Assembly: GCA_004764695.1 (NCBI GenBank)
Contig: SMSO01000035.1
Coordinates: 3,043,040 to 3,107,039 of the forward strand
Direction of reading: 5' to 3'
Source of the DNA: Schizochytrium sp. TIO01
Taxonomy: Eukaryota > Sar > Bigyra > Thraustochytrida > Thraustochytriidae
DNA: 64,000 bases
Shown piece by piece: positions 1 to 10,229 of this stretch; position 1 is the first letter of the stretch, and each line of letters starts with the position of its first letter. The notes beneath the pieces were generated by a model. That model saw nothing but the letters and a program-made list of their open reading frames with translations. It was not told the DNA's origin and did not search any database. Made by a program: the position numbers and the translations under genes.

Positions 1-2262
1 AAAATACCGATTATGCTATAACGCTGACTTACAAAGACAGCACTCATTCCTTATCGTGATGCATCTCGAGAATGCACGCCTAGTATCAAACTACTATCTG
101 TTTTCATAAAGATTATCATTGTGTCTTATTGAACTCTTTGTATCATCGTTTTACTTGGCTTGGAGTTTCCATTCTGGTGACATTTGCTCCGACTGTAGAC
201 GTGTCCCTTTACCCAAAATTTGATCGAACAAAGTGCTCATTGGTTGCACTGTCGGGAGATAACGCTAGTAAAGGTCAATAAGCAAGTGATTCGACCGTAG
301 TGGTTTTGACAATCAATATCACTGTTTTGCCTCCCATGTTTGGGCTCAAATTCTTGTATAATATGCCTTTTCCCGGATTAGGCTAGTTGTAATTCTTTTG
401 ATGTTACTTTTGATGTTATGCATCATTCATATACAACGTGCGAACTGTAATCCTGTTAGAACCCGACGCGTGTTTGTCTATGAGAAGAGCGTTTCTACAG
501 TCATCTAGTACCTTTCTTTCCAGCACCTAGTAGCTCCTTGCCGATGGAAGAGTTTGCAACTGCTGGAGCTGTTAAACAAAAACATTAAAAAAACTAAAAA
601 AACTAAAGATACCAAAAACGTGAGGATTTTTATTTTTTTATTTTTTTGAACATAAAAAAATAAAATGAAAATAGAAATAAAAAATTAATAAAATTAAAAA
701 CTTTAAAGAGAAATTAAAAGTTGAAAATACATCTTTGGTTGTCATACACTTCAATGCACAGGAGAACCCTTACCGGGTGAAATACGTATCTTAAACGACA
801 CTGAAGATCGAGCCATGGCTCTTGCTAATGACCTTGCAGTCGTAGCTTGAAATCTTTCTCTTTGCTATAGATAGATAGGTAGGTACTATTTACAACCTCC
901 CTGGTCCTTTTAGACCTGTCGATGGATGGGACAATACAATTTCTAACCCATTCCAGCAATCAGCCACCCTTTGATTTCTCAATCCTTCAAACACGCATAC
1001 AACAGCAAATCAAATATTCTTTCCCCAAACCGTAGCAGGGGACATCTTTGTTGTTCTCTCCGCGAAGCTGTTGAGGCAATCTGGAGCCTGATAAATCGCA
1101 TCAACCAACTTGTTTCTCATGTAAAGAAATTGTACCTACTTTGTTTTGTTCATCAATCATTTTTATGATCAACGACTGTTTAGCCGAAGAAGTCGTCAAG
1201 AGTCCTCGTCCCATGGATCAAAGGATCTCAGCAACCAAGTAAGGCCAGAAGACACATGCCAATGTTGTGGCCATGTATGCTGTGTGGGCTGCGACCGAGT
1301 CGCAGCGGGAGTCCCTTCACAGCCACAGTTATTTGGGTGAGTGATGTCTTGATGGGTGAAGTACAACAACTGCCTTGGGCTTCCTGGGCCTTGAAGTCTG
1401 GCAGCCTCTCATTCATTTAGCTCGCGGCGTCTCACAAAGGTGGCTGGCCGATAACATTCGACGTGAAGGAAGCCTCAACAGGTTGGTTGGCTCGCTCTGC
1501 GTAGTTGTCGATGTCTTCACGACTTCGCACAAGAGAGAACTCAGTTCAGTAACCCAGGTGCTTTTCTTTCGACATCTGAGTTTCTACGAGATGAGCGACC
1601 AAAGGTCTCTATCTCTTCCTTTGAGGGGAAGCGAGGTTGGGAAATGCTGAGGGGCCTTCAGAAGCTCCAAGCGTTACGGCAAAAGAACATGCGCAAACTT
1701 GGAGGGCAGTCAGTTAGGCTCTTTCGCAGCTTTCGATTTACAGGAAGGCAGAGATAGAGTGAAAGGGAGGATTGCAATAGTAGGTACCTATAGAGTCCTT
1801 AGCAGATAAATACCTAAGTACGTTCTGCCATTGTTATAAGTGTACCTGAACACCACAAGGAAGATCAAAGTAAAGCTCAGGAGGATAAGAGCTCACTTTG
1901 ACTTGCCAATTTCGGCTTGTTTCTGTTTCAATGTTTATCTCGTTAGTTCGATTAAGTATCTATCTACTCAGTTACTGTTTTCGTTGTCGTTACTTGTTTT
2001 GAGTTCTGTTTCTGTTTCTGTTTCTGTTCGTCCTCGTCTTCGTCTTCTTTCTTTTTCTTTTTCTTTTTCCTTTCTTTCTTTTCAATTGATAGTTATGGCA
2101 CAAGTAAATCAAAGTATTAAAGTAGTGGAGAGAAGAAGGCAAGTCTCTATCGCGCCTTGCGAAGCAGCGCAGCTGGTTCTGTGCTTCGCAGCCACCTCTT
2201 CCTGGCTCTGAGGTCTTGGTCTCTTCCCCGTCCGGGATCCCGCTTCCCTGGCGGCTCCCGCT
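1..2262. other. Left spacer without a recognised gene
   Basis: No reading frame here looks like a conserved protein; all open stretches are short and overlap on both strands. The first 560 bases could be the 3' flank of a gene outside the window. Bases about 580-730 are very A/T-rich, with runs of A and T on both strands. The stretch 1,000-1,700 has mixed composition and a few splice-like GT sites (for example near 1,336), but I could not chain them into a convincing gene. The right end is the upstream region of the membrane protein gene and becomes strongly pyrimidine-rich. Confidence 0.5.
2003..2083 (+). promoter_or_regulatory. Polypyrimidine tract upstream of the channel-like gene
   Basis: The coding strand carries repeated TTTCTG hexamers followed by CT- and TTTTC-rich runs, ending about 180 bases before the ATG at 2263. 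Similar pyrimidine-rich coding-strand tracts lie upstream of the RING gene (about 10,490-10,520) and the KDM6-like gene (about 20,582-20,640), both read on the minus strand. A shared promoter or leader element is an inference; no TATA box was identified. Confidence 0.3.
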
Positions 2263-4842
2263 ATGCGGCGAGACTTCGAGTCGGGTCTCGTGGAGGATTC
2301 CGCGTCACCATCAGCATCGACAAATATAGCGTCTTCTCCAGCGCCTTCTTCGCTCACGGTCAGCTCAGGCACTGCAACGCCTCCCGTGGCGTCTTCTCAC
2401 TCCTTTGCAGCAACCTTCTCCGCAGAAGGAGATGAAGAAGATGAATCCGAAGGTCTTCTCGGGAACAGAGGCTCAGATCTACGAGTTGAATTCGGGTCTT
2501 CAAGATCTCAAGATCTGGATAACTTTGAGTCCGATGTACACGACGGCAGCAGCATAAGAAAGCAGGGTGACGAACCCTCTTCAAGGCCTATCAAAAGTAG
2601 GAATAGCTCTGAAGCCTCCCAGTCAGGATTGTGTGGGCCCAGATGGCCTGGAGATCTTGCTCGAGATGTAGCTTCAAGGGGCCGTAACTCCTCGCAAATT
2701 TTGCTCGTGCTCTTCATGCAGAGAGGTCTCATTCTCCTGGCAGTGGCATCTTTGAGCTGCGTGCTTGTTGACGCTCTTTCGCAGAATACAGGCCCTCTTC
2801 TGCGACCTGCTGGTCTCAGCTTGTTGCTCGTTATTTTCACGTTAGTGTACTACCGCGACACCCGGGAATCGTGGGTACTCGAGGGCGTGGCAGAGCGCAG
2901 TATCTTGGTTTCCTGTGCAGCTTTCCAAGGATCTCTTAGCCTTGTCCCTGATGGACGTGCTGTGGCAGACTTCTTTGCAGAAAAGTACGGCCCAGTGGAG
3001 AACGTTCTCATGCTCCTCGATGTTGGCAAACTCATCCGACTTGGAAGACTAAGATCTGAGTTGAGAAATATGGCGAATGCGGCTGAACGAGACCAGCAGC
3101 GATGGAGACCACTCCATGGAATTGTACCGAGACTCCCATGCTGCCGCGTGTGCCGGCGCATGGCTCGGAGGGCAGGGGATCGACGTCAGGACCGTCTCAG
3201 ACGCTGGACAGAGCGAATTGACGAGCGGCTCGCAGATCTTGAAAATACTCACCAAACTGAGTCTCTTGGGTGTGCTATTGTCACTTTTGAGTGCGCTAAA
3301 GATGCCCATGCGGTCATGCGTGACTCCATTAATGCTTGGGGTGCCGATGCCGAGGAAGATGAGTTCCTCTTTTTTCACAGCGACGATGATGATGAACTCG
3401 ACGACGTTGAAGCTACTGCTAAAATTGGCGCTCATGGTGATGATACTGTGAGTAATCCTCGTCATGTAGTCTCCGAAGACTCCGCAGTTGTGCGTGGACT
3501 TCGGCCTTCACTGCGATCACCAAGGCTCGGGTTGGGTTCTGCTGGAAAACCAAAGGGCATCCAGCGGGACCATGCAAGACGGTGGTGGTTTACAACTCCG
3601 CGTGAACTTCGTTCTTACTTCGGGGAGGAACCTGTTTTTGTGCGCTCGCCACCTCCACCTAGTGACCTTAACTTTGAGGTTATGCAACCTGACACTGACT
3701 TTGGTCGAGCGGGACCATTACGCATCACTGTCATTGGTATTTTCGCATCTTTCTTCATCTTGCTGGGGTTGGCTCTGGGATCAAGTCAAAGGCTGCCTTT
3801 GGCGTATGAAGACGAGATCGCTAAGGCGGGAGCATCCACAGGGTTTGAGTTCGTGGTCGGCATCTTGGGAGCCATCACTTTGTACTTTGCCCTTTTCCTT
3901 CCCCTTCCTTCGTTTCGCATCTTGCCCGAGCGGGCTCACTTGACCTTTTCTCAGGTACATGCTGACCATTTCGAGATTTCAACACTCTTTGTTCTTCTCT
4001 TTATCGTTTCAATGAGTATAAGTGCACTGGGTCAGGGGGTAAATTGTGTGACGTACGCCATCACCATAGTCTTCCAGCTCACGAGCCTTTTGCGAGCAAG
4101 CTGGAGACTTGTCAGACGAGTTACAGTGTCTTCAGTAAAGGGGAATCTGCAAGGAGTCGCCCAAGCTGAGGCTTTTGCCCTCGTTGCTTTGCCCGCCTTT
4201 GTATGCACTTCCTATACCAGCGTGCTTGTTTGGGCAGCAATTGGTCTGTGCGTCCGTCTGTTGATCGAGGATGCAATTGCTTGGCGCATCACCAAGGCTC
4301 TGACGACCGAGGAAATTGCGGCGAATAGCTCTCACCTCTCTCCAAATATCGCTGTCTCTTCATTGTATGCGCTTTCTGTCATGGCCTGTTTGGTTGTGGC
4401 ACTTCCAACTGTTCTCCATGTGTCGGTTGGGAAAGACTTCTTCACGTCACCTTCTGCAGATGCGCGCGCTCTCTACCTTGCGACCCTCATGTCTGGTCTT
4501 TCTTTTGCGTTTCTACTTGCCTGTACTTATGTGGAGTATGTTCGCCCAGCTCGAAGCCGTGCCCCGCCTGAGACAACCTACTCGTTCATGGAAGAGGATA
4601 ATTTCCCAGAAAGCCCGGTCACTAAAGGCGTGCCCTCGATGTCACCAGCTGGTAGCTCTTCAACCACATCTGTAAGTATTGCCTTTGGGTCAGACACTGG
4701 CAACCCAGTTATGAGGACAGGGTCTTCATTTTCCTCTCCGAGTAGTATTCATGACCCACAAGAGGAGATTTATCGTATTCCACAGCGCCATGACTTTCTT
4801 GAGAATTCACGGCCACATGGCCGCTCTGGGCACGTTCTTTAA
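2263..4842 (+). CDS. OSCA/TMEM63/CSC1-like multi-pass membrane protein
   Basis: This 859-residue intronless protein is probably a divergent calcium-permeable, mechanically or osmotically gated cation channel of the OSCA/TMEM63/CSC1 family. The N-terminal ~140 residues are acidic, Ser-rich and disordered. Two hydrophobic segments follow (about 150-172 and 180-202). A long cytosolic part contains a stretch ending in LLDVGKL and an RRM-like strand (CAIVTF), then an APPPSD-like element (PPPPSDLNFEVM). At least six further hydrophobic segments lie between about 486 and 762. This order (short TM block, large RRM-like loop, TM block) is the OSCA/CSC1 plan. The C-terminal ~95 residues are polar and probably cytosolic. 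The ATG at 2263 is the first in frame with the membrane core. The gene converges on the dioxygenase gene. Pore residues cannot be checked by eye, so another large transporter family remains possible. Confidence 0.6.
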   Translation: MRRDFESGLVEDSASPSASTNIASSPAPSSLTVSSGTATPPVASSHSFAATFSAEGDEEDESEGLLGNRGSDLRVEFGSSRSQDLDNFESDVHDGSSIRKQGDEPSSRPIKSRNSSEASQSGLCGPRWPGDLARDVASRGRNSSQILLVLFMQRGLILLAVASLSCVLVDALSQNTGPLLRPAGLSLLLVIFTLVYYRDTRESWVLEGVAERSILVSCAAFQGSLSLVPDGRAVADFFAEKYGPVENVLMLLDVGKLIRLGRLRSELRNMANAAERDQQRWRPLHGIVPRLPCCRVCRRMARRAGDRRQDRLRRWTERIDERLADLENTHQTESLGCAIVTFECAKDAHAVMRDSINAWGADAEEDEFLFFHSDDDDELDDVEATAKIGAHGDDTVSNPRHVVSEDSAVVRGLRPSLRSPRLGLGSAGKPKGIQRDHARRWWFTTPRELRSYFGEEPVFVRSPPPPSDLNFEVMQPDTDFGRAGPLRITVIGIFASFFILLGLALGSSQRLPLAYEDEIAKAGASTGFEFVVGILGAITLYFALFLPLPSFRILPERAHLTFSQVHADHFEISTLFVLLFIVSMSISALGQGVNCVTYAITIVFQLTSLLRASWRLVRRVTVSSVKGNLQGVAQAEAFALVALPAFVCTSYTSVLVWAAIGLCVRLLIEDAIAWRITKALTTEEIAANSSHLSPNIAVSSLYALSVMACLVVALPTVLHVSVGKDFFTSPSADARALYLATLMSGLSFAFLLACTYVEYVRPARSRAPPETTYSFMEEDNFPESPVTKGVPSMSPAGSSSTTSVSIAFGSDTGNPVMRTGSSFSSPSSIHDPQEEIYRIPQRHDFLENSRPHGRSGHVL

Positions 4843-5445
4843 ATGCTCCGCAACAAAGAAAATGTAGGCTGAGTGCAATTCACATGGTATTGTATCTTTT
4901 CAAACACTCAAACGTGGCAATACTCTGTCTTCAAAAGGTTTTCTGCTTTGCAATCCTTGTTGTTAGCCACTTTGTATATTAAAATGTTGCATGATTCTCA
5001 GGAACGAAAAACAAACAAACAATGAAATAACCATGAAATAATCTCAACCTATGTTCCTTATTTGACATGAACGAAACTGTTGAGGTAGACGCAAGCATCG
5101 AGGTTTGCAAGAATGCTTGCTTATCTTGATATTAGACAGCTAAAATAACAACCAAGAATGAGCGCGACCTATTCTCGAGGAATTGAAAGAGGAAAATAAA
5201 AAGTAAAGGAAGATGTAGATTAGATTAGCAGTTGCCACGAGTGGCCACCACGGAGTGAGTGATCGTATATGCATATAAATGCGAGCAATCCACCCAGAAC
5301 TCCAGTCTACTTGTTTTGCCTGTAGAGTAGAGTTGCACAAAACTACTCCATTGCGGAGAGCGGTGCAGTGGTGGCCTCGCTTGGTCACGGTGGTAGGTTT
5401 ATGTCAAGCAAGTTGAGTGTGTAGACAAATCAACAACAGGCATAT
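4843..5445. other. Convergent intergenic spacer
   Basis: This 600-base spacer separates the 3' ends of two convergent genes. It is A/T-rich and presumably holds both 3' UTRs and polyadenylation sites. No open frame here resembles a protein, and I see no hairpin or repeat of note. Confidence 0.5.
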
Positions 5446-6699
5446 TTAGTCAAGGTTCTTCTGGCCATCAGCTTCGTCATCGCTTTCCTCGTCGCTACTA
5501 GAGTCACTTGTGAAGAACATGCCCTTGAGACCATCGAGCTTAGAGTCATCCTGGGGAGTAGCAAACTCGAGTTTAGGCACGTCAACCTCCTCGAGGGCCT
5601 TGCGCGAAGACTCCTTGAGGTGAACCTCAGGTGGGGGTGCAGGTCTGCAAAAGTGAATAAACTCTACCTTATCGCGGTAGAACTCGGTAAACAATTCGCT
5701 GTGCTTCTTAAAGAAGCGGAAGCACATCGTGCGGAATCCCTTGCGGTGCTTCGTCTGGCCTCCATATGCTACAATCTGGCCCATCACAAAAGCAACACGC
5801 AAGTTTACAGGCGGGCACGGAAGGTACTCTCTCGAAAAGGCAGGGTCTTCATACGAAGCGTCTCCAATTACCCAGCTCATAGCAATCCGTGGTTGCGTAG
5901 GCTGTCCCATCGTAGATCTCCGCTGCACATGTGAGCCCCAGTGAATGATTCTGTGCGAGAAATGCCACGCCGATCCTGCTTGTGCTGGGAGAGCTCTAAT
6001 GCTCTGGTATGCTTGCGGATCTTTGCCAAAAATCTCTGCAAGCGGATCGACATCTTGACGATCAGGCTTGTAGAACAACGGATCCGCGTTTGCTGGAACC
6101 ACGTAAAGACACGAGTTATTGGGACCGGCATCGGTGAGAGCGAGCCACGTAGTACTAAGCTTGGCAGTCATATCTTGACGAAACGACTCTGGGCCAGAGC
6201 CCATGCGATCACGATGCGGACCCCATCCCTTCTCACCATGATCGGGCTCAACGTACCACGCATACATATCTCCGATAAATTTGGACCCTCCGGTCGCTGC
6301 CTCAAGACGAGCAGACGCTCCTGCCACAAGAGCCCATGCCTCGTCATAAATGAAAATAAAAGACGCAGGCCAACCATGTTGCATGAGACGAACAACGCCT
6401 AGAGCAAGATCGTGAATACGTTCGCGATAATCTTCGCCGAGACCGAGATCTTGGTTGGTCATGTGAAAGAATCCATTGTCAGCAAATTCATCTTTCTTAG
6501 TCTCGCCGGTAGATTTCCACTCTGCAAATGCGGATTTAGCTCGATCAGCAGCAGTCTGGATGAAAGCCTCGTCGCCAACATGCAAGTGAGGACAAATTTT
6601 ACGCCAATATTCACCGTCTTCCAGGGTGTCCATGAGCTGCTCTTCCGCGAGCAGGTCCTCCGGAACATCCGCCACTTCTTTAGGCGAAGGAAGCTCCAT
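5446..6699 (-). CDS. Phytanoyl-CoA dioxygenase-like Fe(II)/2-oxoglutarate oxygenase
   Basis: The product is a 417-residue protein of the PhyH-like non-haem iron, 2-oxoglutarate-dependent oxygenase family. The first iron ligand pair reads GPHRDR (His162, Asp164). The distal histidine lies in HWGSHV (His253 or His257), followed by an Arg (PRIAMSW, Arg271) at the usual 2-oxoglutarate carboxylate position, so the enzyme looks active. No signal peptide or membrane segment is seen, suggesting a cytosolic location. The C-terminal ~25 residues are very acidic and Ser-rich. I chose the ATG at 6699; the open frame extends five codons upstream only from a GTG. The substrate cannot be read from sequence: family members hydroxylate branched fatty acyl-CoAs, small metabolites or halogenated compounds. 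Neighbouring genes give no pathway context. Confidence 0.75.
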   Translation of the reverse strand: MELPSPKEVADVPEDLLAEEQLMDTLEDGEYWRKICPHLHVGDEAFIQTAADRAKSAFAEWKSTGETKKDEFADNGFFHMTNQDLGLGEDYRERIHDLALGVVRLMQHGWPASFIFIYDEAWALVAGASARLEAATGGSKFIGDMYAWYVEPDHGEKGWGPHRDRMGSGPESFRQDMTAKLSTTWLALTDAGPNNSCLYVVPANADPLFYKPDRQDVDPLAEIFGKDPQAYQSIRALPAQAGSAWHFSHRIIHWGSHVQRRSTMGQPTQPRIAMSWVIGDASYEDPAFSREYLPCPPVNLRVAFVMGQIVAYGGQTKHRKGFRTMCFRFFKKHSELFTEFYRDKVEFIHFCRPAPPPEVHLKESSRKALEEVDVPKLEFATPQDDSKLDGLKGMFFTSDSSSDEESDDEADGQKNLD

Positions 6700-8252
6700 T
6701 GCAGAGTCTAGCACTTCACAAAACTGTAAATCTGCGTCGCAGCGCTACCGCCACGTGTGAGGCGACGGGTGCAACCGCCAAAGTCTCCAAGGCCTTCAAG
6801 ATTTGATTTTGATGCTTTCCACGCGCGAGCCATACAAACTTTTCTTGAGTTTTCAATCAATTAATTTTCATTAGGCTGTATACTTGTTACTGATAGTCAT
6901 AAGATGAGAACAATCACACTCTGGATTGATTGATTGATTGATTAATATCCTCCATCATCTGCTGCGACCTGGTGACTAATCGAAGGTGGTTTTCTATTTC
7001 GTGCGAGTCGTTTGACCTCTTGAAATGAACTGGATAGTCAATCATTTGGTGGCTTGTGCGGTGAGTTTCTTACGTTCTCTTGCGTCCCTGGCCTATCAAA
7101 GCGAGAAGACTATGCTAGACTATTACTAGTATGACTTATTTATCATCTGCCACATGCTGCAGAACCCATTTAACACTGGTGTTCCCTTAGTTCCCCATGT
7201 CCCCTGTTGAGCAAATAAAAGAGTGTCATTCATTGTAGGTAAAGCCTCGTTAAAACTAGCAACCTTGTGCGACGAGAGAATAAACATGTGATGCGAGGCT
7301 TACATACAGTTTGGAAAGAATTCAGGTAGGTTCCGGGATGCTGCCGCACGGTGAAACCAAAATTATTTCATTTCATAAATGCTAGCTGGTATAATTCGAA
7401 CTGCTTGAAATACTCAAACATGCATTCCAATCTGGCAAGTTTAGCTTGGAGAGCAAAAGAAATTCCTTTCGATTCCTGCCGATTATGAGGGATGCTTAAT
7501 TTTTCTCAGTCTAGCTAAATTTCATTTGGCTATGCCTTTGCCTTTAGGAGCAAAACTGCATAATGAGAGAGTATTCGTATGCAATGAAACTGTCTGAGCA
7601 CGTTTTAACGTAGCGTAGCTAGCCTCTTAGTTTCCATAATGTGATCTTGGCAAGATGTACAGGATCAGCGATCGGACAGAACCTGGATGTACGTCATAAC
7701 AAGCCCCCAAAATTGCTTGGAATCGATGAGTTGTGTTAGTCTTTCATAGTCACAGATCGCAATATTCAATTTAAAAACTCTGAAAATAGCGTGATGCTGA
7801 CCTGAAGAATTTGATGCCTCATACGATCTCCAGAATTGTGAAAGAGATAGAATAGTGCTACTTGGGGATTTACATTCTTTCATTTTTACTTAAAAGAAAT
7901 CAAGGTACAACAACAGAATCGTTTAAGGTTTGATAATGTAAATATTTATCTTGATTTATATGCTGGGTGTATGTGCATCAATAAGGCGAGCATTGCTGTA
8001 CGTAGAGTAAAGTTAATCACCATTGATAATTCTACTCTCCTTGCGAAAAGGAAGAACAAACCTATTTGAAGAATCTATTCTGTTTGTAAAATGAACATTA
8101 AAACTAAAAAGTTCGGAAAAGAGAAGGTGTAGTTTTATATATATAGGAAAGATCAGGCGTGACAAAGACCGAAAGTTTCTTTTGTCGTATTTGAGTATAC
8201 AACAATATGTCATCTAACTTAGCGTATTATTATAACCTGATGACGTTCACGT
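6700..8252. other. Spacer between the dioxygenase and RING genes
   Basis: This 1.5 kb stretch holds the upstream region of the dioxygenase gene and the 3' flank of the RING gene, both on the minus strand. It contains a short GATT repeat (6924-6943) and is otherwise mostly A/T-rich. A possible two-exon micro-ORF on the plus strand (7025-7210) is described as a finding. No longer protein is evident. Confidence 0.45.
6924..6943. repeat. (GATT)5 microsatellite
   Basis: Five perfect GATT units lie about 225 bases upstream of the dioxygenase ATG. It is a short member of the tetranucleotide repeat class that dominates the window. Confidence 0.85.
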
Positions 8253-10229
8253 TTATTCATCATCGTCTTCATCTAAAACAATTGGATCGGTGCGTGTTCC
8301 TAAACCTGACATTCGCACGGACGATCTTTGTTGAGGAGGCATTGTCAAAGATCCCTGGCTTAAAAAATCCCAGAATTCCATATTGCCCCCTCTGGACCGC
8401 TCTGAGTTTACGCGCCGGTTTTGGCGCCCATATCCAATTGGCAGGTCTGAAAAAAAAGTAGAAGCTTCCTCAGGCATATGTGCCATTAATGGGCCAAGTA
8501 CCTCACCAATGGTTAATGCTAAATTAGACGACTGTCGTGCTTCAGAGGTGGCAGCGGCCGCAGCAGCCATCGCAGCAGCTGTGACAGCAGAGGGTGACGA
8601 GTTTGCCGCAGATGGAGATCGTCTTCTGGATGGCAAATGTGCAGATTGTAAGCGCGTACTCCGAAGAGGAAGGTCTGTACCTAATGCCGATGGAACAACA
8701 TCGTTGCTAAGGGAAGGAGAGAACGCGTTGTAGTGAGATAACTGAGATCCCTGACCTAAAGAGGATCCAGCGTTTCCAGACTCAAACTCTGTGCGTTGAG
8801 TATAGTTGACACGAAGCCCCAACGACCGCGCGACAAGAGCAATGTGATCCATGAAATCATGAATATCATCATCCGATTCTTCGTCCTCCCGCTCTAGGGT
8901 GTCTCGAAGCTCACGGGGTACGACATCCTTGGAAACTCCCGTCTTGCTGGAGGTAAGGCCTTTCACAACACGTTTACAATGGGGACAGCGACAACTACGT
9001 TGAAACCATTTATCAATACATCCAAAGCAAAATCGATGCTCACAAGAACTGAGCACACCGCGTTCGTCAATTGTCTCAAAACAGATACCGCAAGGGTCAA
9101 CGTCAGTATCTGTGTTTGGCTCAGGCGGTTGCGAAGTACTGCATAAAGCAGACGGTAGAACATCTACAGACGCTGGAGTGGTAGTAGCTGACGCATATTC
9201 CTTTCTCACTGGCGATCTGGGAGCACTTTGACGGCTTGGCGGACGTGTGCGACAGTCTGTCCAGGAAGGGCAATCAAACTCATCTGTTCTAGGGGTTGTG
9301 AGGTCCGATTGAGGCTTTGGCTTGGACGAAGGTTTTAATACTGAACGACGAGCTCGCTGGTGATGTAAAGACTGCAAGTGAGACTGTGATTCTTGTGGCC
9401 GCAGTTCCGGCTGCTCACTATGGCGCGAACTAGCACGCTGGCAAAGAAATGAAGCCTGCGAGCCCTTGGACATGACTTCATTTTCCTCTGGTGCACGTAC
9501 TGAGTTTGCAGAAGAGAATGGATACTTCAAAAGCCCATCGTCTTCGTGATCAATTCTAATGGGTTCGTTTGTTGATGATCTAGCTACATTAACACCAGAG
9601 GTTTCCATGGGGGGTACCATTGCTCGAGAGTTCGTTTCTTCTGAATGTAAACCTGAGCCCAAATGTCCTGCCCTACGAGCTGAGTTGAGGCCAGTATCCT
9701 GCGAATGTGATGCTGCTGCCGCACTACCATGCGCCAGCTTACGTCTCTTACTAAGTTTGTGCGATGGCGTCGCCGAGGAGGCCAGTTTATCCTCAGCTAT
9801 TGAGTTAGAGCTTGTGCTGCTGCTTGTCGCCATGTGGGCTATTCTCCAGGTTTGATGCTGGTCCTCGTCGGCGTTTTCTACGTACTCTGGAAAGCTACTG
9901 TTGCTATTTCCGTTGCTGCTACTACCAAGGCTCCAAATACTGTTGCTCCCACCGTAGTCAAAATAATCGCCCAGTGTGGAACGCGAATGGTTTGTATGCC
10001 GTGAGCTTGTGCTAATGCCAAGGTTTCCGTAGCGGTTGTTGCTATCGCCGAAGTCGTCGCTGTGGAGACCACTTTGAACACCGCTGCGTTTTGTGTCAGA
10101 TCCGGGTTCTTCAGAAGCTTCTGTGTAGCGTCTCTTGGGCCTGGTTGCACGTCCTGAGGCGATCCTCGAGGCAGATTCGTGCGCCCTAGCCTCGCCGCCA
10201 CAGCGGTCAAGCACCGACCGCTTCATCAT
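8253..10229 (-). CDS. RING-finger protein, probable E3 ubiquitin ligase
   Basis: This 658-residue intronless protein has one clear RING finger at about residues 377-420. The pattern is C-x2-C (CGICFE), C-x-H-x2-C-x2-C (SCEHRFCFGC), then C-x-C-x2-C ending in CPHCKRVV. A RING of this type normally recruits a ubiquitin-charged E2. The rest is Ser-, Asn- and Arg-rich and predicted disordered. It includes a poly-Ala stretch of about ten residues near 555 and an acidic C-terminus (DEDDDE). A RING centred in a long disordered protein resembles PHRF1/Topors-type nuclear ligases, but no PHD finger is visible, so no specific orthologue is assigned. The start is a double ATG at 10227-10229 and 10224-10226. 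The substrate is unknown. Confidence 0.7.
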   Translation of the reverse strand: MMKRSVLDRCGGEARAHESASRIASGRATRPKRRYTEASEEPGSDTKRSGVQSGLHSDDFGDSNNRYGNLGISTSSRHTNHSRSTLGDYFDYGGSNSIWSLGSSSNGNSNSSFPEYVENADEDQHQTWRIAHMATSSSTSSNSIAEDKLASSATPSHKLSKRRKLAHGSAAAASHSQDTGLNSARRAGHLGSGLHSEETNSRAMVPPMETSGVNVARSSTNEPIRIDHEDDGLLKYPFSSANSVRAPEENEVMSKGSQASFLCQRASSRHSEQPELRPQESQSHLQSLHHQRARRSVLKPSSKPKPQSDLTTPRTDEFDCPSWTDCRTRPPSRQSAPRSPVRKEYASATTTPASVDVLPSALCSTSQPPEPNTDTDVDPCGICFETIDERGVLSSCEHRFCFGCIDKWFQRSCRCPHCKRVVKGLTSSKTGVSKDVVPRELRDTLEREDEESDDDIHDFMDHIALVARSLGLRVNYTQRTEFESGNAGSSLGQGSQLSHYNAFSPSLSNDVVPSALGTDLPLRSTRLQSAHLPSRRRSPSAANSSPSAVTAAAMAAAAAATSEARQSSNLALTIGEVLGPLMAHMPEEASTFFSDLPIGYGRQNRRVNSERSRGGNMEFWDFLSQGSLTMPPQQRSSVRMSGLGTRTDPIVLDEDDDE

